From the NCBI GenBank assembly GCA_046543175.1, contig JBKGZY010000114.1:1-8853 (forward strand): a stretch of 8,853 nt of DNA. The letters are read 5' to 3'. Made by a program: the position numbers and the translations under genes. Positions 5,373 to 8,853 of this stretch are shown one piece after another. Below the pieces are notes generated by a model that saw nothing but the letters and a program-made list of their open reading frames with translations, was not told the origin of the DNA and searched no databases. This DNA is from Dichotomicrobium sp046543175 (GTDB lineage Bacteria; Pseudomonadota; Alphaproteobacteria; Rhizobiales; Rhodomicrobiaceae). Numbering within the stretch: the first letter of the stretch is position 1; the number at the start of each line of letters is the position of its first letter.

Positions 5373-5996
5373 ATGGGTGCTGTCAAACAGCAAGAGCCCT
5401 GCCAAATCTATCTGGCCGTGCAGAGCCAGATGGACGTCGGCACCGTCTCGGCGATGCTTGAAGGCCGGCGGGCGGCATCCCTGCTCGTGTACAGTGATGA
5501 CGGCTTGTCACCGGCCGTTGACACAGCGCGGCTGCTGCTTGCGACCGCGCACGGCCAGGGCATCCCGCTCGTCATTGCGGACGATTCGGAACTGGCAAAC
5601 CAGATCGGTGCCGATGGCGTCCATATTCCCGCCAACGAAGAACGCTATGCGCTTTGCCGCGAAAGGCTCGGCCCCGAGGCGATTATCGGCGCGGGCTGCG
5701 GGACGTCGCGGCACGACGCGCTCGTACTTGCCGAGCAGGGCGCGGATTACATCGCGTTCGGCCCCGAGCCGGGCCAACCGGATGATTGTGGTGACGTAAC
5801 CGAGCTGGTGAGCTGGTGGCAGGAGGTCTGCGAGCCGCCCGTGGTCGGCTGGCATCGCGGCGGCTGGGACAATGCGGCCGCGCTGATCGCCGCGGGCGCG
5901 GATTTCATCGGCGTCTCCGCGCTGATTACGCAGGCCGACGATCCGCCCGCGGCGCTGGACCGGCTGAGCCGGCTGATCGCGGAACAGTCGCACTGA
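5373..5996 (+). CDS. ThiE/TenI-like TIM-barrel protein, catalytic motifs altered
   Basis: This 207-residue protein has the thiamine-phosphate synthase/TenI fold. IPLVIADDSELANQIGADGV (64-83), RERLGPEAIIGAGCG (96-110) and EQGADYIAFGP (121-131) follow the ThiE pattern, and AAALIAAGADFIGVSALI (168-185) matches its last strands. The catalytic signatures are changed. HIPANEE replaces HLGQxD, GAGCGTSRH replaces GxSxH, GPEPGQPDD replaces GPxFxTxTK, GWHRGG stands where GGI is expected, and the early QLRxK segment is absent. True thiamine phosphate synthase activity is therefore doubtful; a related sugar-phosphate or heterocycle-binding role is possible. The ATG at 5373 has only a weak GGGA upstream. 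A homologue beside the gap-pgk-fba cluster is common in Rhizobiales (from memory), which argues for a conserved but unknown role. Confidence 0.78.
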   Translation: MGAVKQQEPCQIYLAVQSQMDVGTVSAMLEGRRAASLLVYSDDGLSPAVDTARLLLATAHGQGIPLVIADDSELANQIGADGVHIPANEERYALCRERLGPEAIIGAGCGTSRHDALVLAEQGADYIAFGPEPGQPDDCGDVTELVSWWQEVCEPPVVGWHRGGWDNAAALIAAGADFIGVSALITQADDPPAALDRLSRLIAEQSH

Positions 5997-6013
5997 ATAT
6001 GGGGGCAAGGCAG

Positions 6014-6964
6014 ATGACAAGTCAGCGAACACGACGCGGCCTGTGGGGTGTTGCGGCCGGCGCCTTGATCCTGGCCATGACGGCCATGTTCGCGCCGATT
6101 CACGCCGCGCGGGGCAGCAGCGACGATCCCGCCTATGCCGCCTTTTTCGACGGCCGCTATCTCGAGGCGCTCGACCTCGCGAAGAAGGCGGCCGAGCGCG
6201 GCGAGCCGCAGGCGCCGACCCTGATCGGGCGCATCTACAGCGAAGGTCTCGGCGTTTCCCAGGACAAGCGCAAGGCGGCGGAGTGGTACGCCACGGGCGT
6301 GGAGCGTGGCGACGCGGATGCCCAGTTCGCGCTCGGCATGATGCGCCTGGACGGCGATGCGATCGCCAGGAATATCGAACAGGCTGCCGGATTGCTCGAA
6401 TTGGCCGCGGAGCAGGGCCATGCCGAGGCGGCTTACAATCTCGGCCTGCTGCATGTGGAAGGCAATGGCGTGGCCTACGACCTCGAACGCGCGGCCGAAC
6501 TGTTCCGCCAGGCCGCCGAGAAGGGCAACGCCCAGGCGCAGTACGACCTCGGCGCGCTTTATGCCGCCGGGGAAGGCGTGCCGCCGGACCCGCAGAAGGC
6601 CGCCCACTGGACCGGCAAGGCCGCCGAGGCGGGACTTGCGGATGCGCAGCTCGAATACGCCGTCATGCTGATCCGCGGGCACGGCGTGGAAAAGAACTAC
6701 GACAAGGGGCTCGCCATGCTCAAATCGGCCGCTGAAAACGGCAATGCTGTCGCGCAGAACCGGCTGGCGCGCGTGCTCGCCTACGGCGTGGAGGTGAAGC
6801 CCGATCCGATCCAGGCCGCGAAATGGCACCTGCTGGCGCGCGATAGCGGGGTCAGCGATCTACGGCTGGACATGTTCCTGGGCGGCTTGACCGAAGATCA
6901 GCGCGCGGAGGCCGAGGCCGCGGCCAGCGCACGGCGGATACCGGAATTGGACGCCGTCGACTGA
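6014..6964 (+). CDS. Secreted Sel1-repeat protein
   Basis: This 316-residue protein has a clear Sec signal peptide: RTRR, then a hydrophobic stretch from about 9 to 28, then an Ala-rich cleavage region near PIHAARG (28-34). The mature part is a run of six Sel1-like repeats of exactly 36 residues (64-99, 100-135, 136-171, 172-207, 208-243, 244-279), preceded by a partial repeat at 37-63. Typical units contain A-x-Y-x-L-G-x-L-Y-x-x-G-x-G-V and a closing AA-E-x-G. Such alpha-helical solenoids act as protein-interaction scaffolds in the envelope; the partner is unknown. ATG at 6014 has AAGG just upstream; an in-frame ATG at 5999 has no ribosome site. It lies 17 bases after the ThiE-like gene and is probably cotranscribed. 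Confidence 0.85.
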   Translation: MTSQRTRRGLWGVAAGALILAMTAMFAPIHAARGSSDDPAYAAFFDGRYLEALDLAKKAAERGEPQAPTLIGRIYSEGLGVSQDKRKAAEWYATGVERGDADAQFALGMMRLDGDAIARNIEQAAGLLELAAEQGHAEAAYNLGLLHVEGNGVAYDLERAAELFRQAAEKGNAQAQYDLGALYAAGEGVPPDPQKAAHWTGKAAEAGLADAQLEYAVMLIRGHGVEKNYDKGLAMLKSAAENGNAVAQNRLARVLAYGVEVKPDPIQAAKWHLLARDSGVSDLRLDMFLGGLTEDQRAEAEAAASARRIPELDAVD

Positions 6965-6991
6965 GCGGCGAGCGCCGGTTTCACGGAAACA

Positions 6992-7019
6992 TTGAGCGCC
7001 AAGCGCATTATCGTCTAAA
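6992..7019 (+). promoter_or_regulatory. Promoter candidate for gshB
   Basis: TTGAGC (6992-6997) and TCTAAA (7014-7019) are separated by 16 bp and lie about 65 bases upstream of the preferred gshB start, in the 118-base gap after the Sel1 gene. The boxes are fair matches to the alphaproteobacterial housekeeping consensus. Confidence 0.4.
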
Positions 7020-7082
7020 CCTTGTTCGGACAACTGCGGCGGGAAACGGCCCGCCCGCAAGATGACAGCATTCGAGGACACC

Positions 7083-8033
7083 GTGGCGCTCAGGACAGCC
7101 TTCCAGATGGACCCCATCGACCGCATCGACATCCGCGGCGATTCCACCTTTGCGCTGATGCTCGAAGCCCAGGCGCGCGGTCATTCCCTGTTCTACTACA
7201 CGCCCGACCGGCTGATTTTCAGCGACGGCCGCATCCTGGCCACGGGCTTCGATGTCACGGTCCGCGACGTCGAAGGCGATCACTACACCCTGTCCGAGGA
7301 GCGCCGGGTCGAACTGTCCGGTTTCGACGTGATCCATTTGCGCCAGGACCCGCCCTTCGACATGGCCTATATCACGACGACCTTCATGTTGGAGCAGCTC
7401 GTGCCGGACGTGCTCGTCGTGAACGATCCGGCCAATGTCCGCAACGCGCCGGAAAAGCTGTTCAGCATGAGCTATCCCGAGCTGATGCCGCCGACCGCCA
7501 TCGTGCGCGACCTCGACGGCGTCCGGCGGTTCCGCGCCGAGCACGAGGACATCATCCTGAAACCGCTCTACGGCAATGGCGGCGCCGCCGTGTTCCGCCT
7601 GGCGGCGGGCGACACCAATCTCGGCTCGCTCGTCGAACTGTTCCAGGGCGTGTTCCGCGAACCCTTCGTGGTCCAGAAATACCTGCCGCAGGTTCGCGCG
7701 GGGGATAAGCGCATCCTGCTCGTGGACGGCGAACCGGCCGGCGCGATCAACCGCGTCCCCGCCGATGACGAAACCCGCTCCAACATGCATATCGGCGGGC
7801 GCGCGGAACCCACCGAGATGACGGGGCGCGATCTGGAAATCTGTGCGGCGATCGGCCCGGAGTTGAAACGCCGCCGGCTGGCGCTTGCGGGAATCGATGT
7901 CATTGGGGATTACCTGACCGAGGTGAACGTGACCTCCCCGACGGGCCTGCGCGAACTGAAGCGCTTCGGCGGCACGGATGTTGCGGCGCGCCTGTGGGAC
8001 TGGATCGAGGCGACGCGCGCCGGCAGAACATAG
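7083..8033 (+). CDS. gshB: Glutathione synthetase
   Basis: GshB joins gamma-glutamylcysteine and glycine with ATP to make glutathione. It is an ATP-grasp enzyme of the cytosol. Seen are the N-terminal FQMDPIDRIDIRGDSTFALM (7-26), HLRQDPPFDMAY (85-96), VNDPANVRNAPEKLF (113-127), the nucleotide-binding ILKPLYGNGGAAVF (158-171), VQKYLPQVRAGDKRILLVDG (197-216) and the C-terminal EVNVTSPTG (280-288). GTG at 7083 is preferred over ATG at 7062: it has GAGGA (7074-7078) at good spacing, while 7062 has no ribosome site, and it gives 316 residues with the MDPI motif placed as in E. coli GshB. If 7062 is used the protein gains seven residues. The adjacent YifB/ComM gene is a separate function. Confidence 0.94.
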   Translation: MALRTAFQMDPIDRIDIRGDSTFALMLEAQARGHSLFYYTPDRLIFSDGRILATGFDVTVRDVEGDHYTLSEERRVELSGFDVIHLRQDPPFDMAYITTTFMLEQLVPDVLVVNDPANVRNAPEKLFSMSYPELMPPTAIVRDLDGVRRFRAEHEDIILKPLYGNGGAAVFRLAAGDTNLGSLVELFQGVFREPFVVQKYLPQVRAGDKRILLVDGEPAGAINRVPADDETRSNMHIGGRAEPTEMTGRDLEICAAIGPELKRRRLALAGIDVIGDYLTEVNVTSPTGLRELKRFGGTDVAARLWDWIEATRAGRT

Positions 8034-8060
8034 GCCGCCCGCGGGTCCCGTGTTCCCATA

Positions 8061-8095
8061 TTGTTCTTGAAGCCGTGTCACATATGGCGTAACCT
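8061..8095 (+). promoter_or_regulatory. Promoter candidate(s) for the YifB/ComM gene
   Basis: The 89-base gap after gshB holds two overlapping matches: TTGTTC (8061-8066) with TATGGC (8083-8088), 16 bp apart, and TTGAAG (8067-8072) with TAACCT (8090-8095), 17 bp apart. Either would start transcription 20-30 bases before the ATG. Neither is strong. Confidence 0.35.
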
Positions 8096-8122
8096 CATGG
8101 CTCAGAAATTGCGGGAGGGGAA

Positions 8123-8853
8123 ATGTTCGCGCGTATCTCCACGGTGTCGCTGCACGGAATCGAGGCCCGGCAGGTCGATGTTCAGGTGAGCCTTTCGGCG
8201 GGACTGCCTTCCTTCACCATCGTCGGACTTGCCGACAAGGCCGTGGTGGAAAGCCGGGAACGGGTTCGCGCCGCGCTCAGTGCCATCGGCCTCGGCCTGC
8301 CGCCCAAGCGTATCACCGTCAACCTGTCACCCGCGGACCTGCCGAAAGAAGGCAGCCACTACGATCTCGCGATCGCCCTGGGCGTGATGGTCGCCAGCGG
8401 GGCCGTCCCCGGCGACCAGCTCGATGGATATTGCGTTGCCGGCGAGCTCGCACTCGACGGCACACTCTCGCCCATCGTGGGCGCACTGCCCGCGGCGATC
8501 GGCGCGAACGCCCTCGGGAAAGGACTGATCTGTCCGGCCTCCTCCGGATCGGAAGCCGTCTGGGCGGGCGAGGACGTGGCGGTGCTCGCGCCGGCTGACA
8601 TCCTCTCGCTTGTCAATCACCTCAAGGGAGAGCAGATGCTGGTCCGGCCCGATCCGGCCGAAGCCATGGCGGGGGATGTTTCGCCGCTTGATCTCAGCGA
8701 TGTCCGCGGTCAGGAGACGGCCAAGCGCGCGGTGGAAATCGCCGCGGCGGGCGGGCACAACATGCTGATGATTGGTCCCCCGGGCGCGGGGAAATCCATG
8801 TTGGCCCAGCGGCTCCCGACGATTCTTCCCCCCATGTCGAGCACGGAAATGCT
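8123..8853 (+). CDS. comM: YifB/ComM family Mg-chelatase-like AAA ATPase (5' part, cut by window edge)
   Basis: The frame is open from ATG 8123 to the window end, giving 243 full codons. ATG follows GGGAGGGGAA, a strong ribosome site. The N-terminal Lon-protease-like ChlI domain has GLPSFTIVGLADKAVVESRE (27-46), then GLGLPPKRITVNLSPADLPK (56-75), YDLAIALG (80-87) and GELALDGTLSPI (107-118). The AAA domain begins near LSDVRGQETAKRAVEIAAAG (191-210), followed by GGHNMLMIGPPGAGKS with Walker A Lys224 and Ser225. Walker B and the C-terminal chelatase-like domain lie beyond the edge. In naturally competent bacteria ComM is a hexameric helicase that extends branch migration during transformation; in many other bacteria the role is unclear, so the symbol denotes family rather than proven function. 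Confidence 0.92.
   Translation, partial: MFARISTVSLHGIEARQVDVQVSLSAGLPSFTIVGLADKAVVESRERVRAALSAIGLGLPPKRITVNLSPADLPKEGSHYDLAIALGVMVASGAVPGDQLDGYCVAGELALDGTLSPIVGALPAAIGANALGKGLICPASSGSEAVWAGEDVAVLAPADILSLVNHLKGEQMLVRPDPAEAMAGDVSPLDLSDVRGQETAKRAVEIAAAGGHNMLMIGPPGAGKSMLAQRLPTILPPMSSTEM

Noticed and set aside
5747..6829. 360-codon minus-strand open frame opposite the ThiE-like and Sel1 genes
   Set aside because: It is antisense to two recognisable genes, matches no family I know and has no promoter or ribosome site; long antisense frames are expected at this GC content.
7008..8081. 357-codon minus-strand open frame opposite gshB
   Set aside because: Fully antisense to a clear glutathione synthetase; a codon-bias shadow.
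1..8853. Defence island, prophage, secretion or other novel gene system
   Set aside because: All genes are conserved housekeeping or widespread families in a conserved order, with uniform composition and no integrase, toxin, nuclease pair or phage gene.

Overview
The window is a GC-rich stretch of ordinary chromosome from an alphaproteobacterium, most likely Hyphomicrobiales (Rhizobiales) or a close relative. Three things point that way: the order DUF4164-like / zapA / 6S RNA / 5-formyl-THF cyclo-ligase / YmdB / YebC / RuvC, the gap-ThiE-like-Sel1 gene chain, and the protein sequences of Gap and GshB. No mobile element, CRISPR array, tRNA or rRNA was found. I see no new multi-gene system; the noteworthy items are a non-coding RNA, a degenerate enzyme homologue, a structured intergenic region and apparent gene loss or relocation.

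Left half (1-3813), all on the minus strand. In transcription order: a small basic coiled-coil protein (DUF4164-like), zapA (Z-ring assembly), a 6S RNA gene, 5-formyltetrahydrofolate cyclo-ligase, a YmdB-type metallophosphodiesterase (its start overlaps the cyclo-ligase stop by one base), then yebC and ruvC, the latter cut by the left edge. A promoter candidate at 3873-3903 lies just upstream of the DUF4164-like gene. A -10-like TATACG sits at the start of the 6S RNA, and a -10-like TATAAA sits ahead of yebC, so this is probably several overlapping transcription units rather than one.

Centre (3814-4318) is a roughly 500-base non-coding divergent region with lower GC than its flanks. It holds a 12-bp perfect palindrome, two inverted repeats and five TGCAA-type octamers. 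It separates the left cluster from the plus-strand genes.

Right half (4319-8853), all on the plus strand: gap (glyceraldehyde-3-phosphate dehydrogenase), a ThiE/TenI-like TIM-barrel protein that lacks the thiamine-phosphate synthase signature residues, a secreted protein with six 36-residue Sel1 repeats, gshB (glutathione synthetase) and the first 243 codons of a YifB/ComM Mg-chelatase-like AAA ATPase, cut by the right edge. In many related genomes gap is followed by pgk and fba and preceded by tkt (from memory); none of the three is here.

Functions are mostly housekeeping: recombination (RuvC), translation or regulation (YebC), global transcription control (6S RNA), folate salvage, cell division (ZapA), central carbon metabolism (Gap) and redox (GshB).
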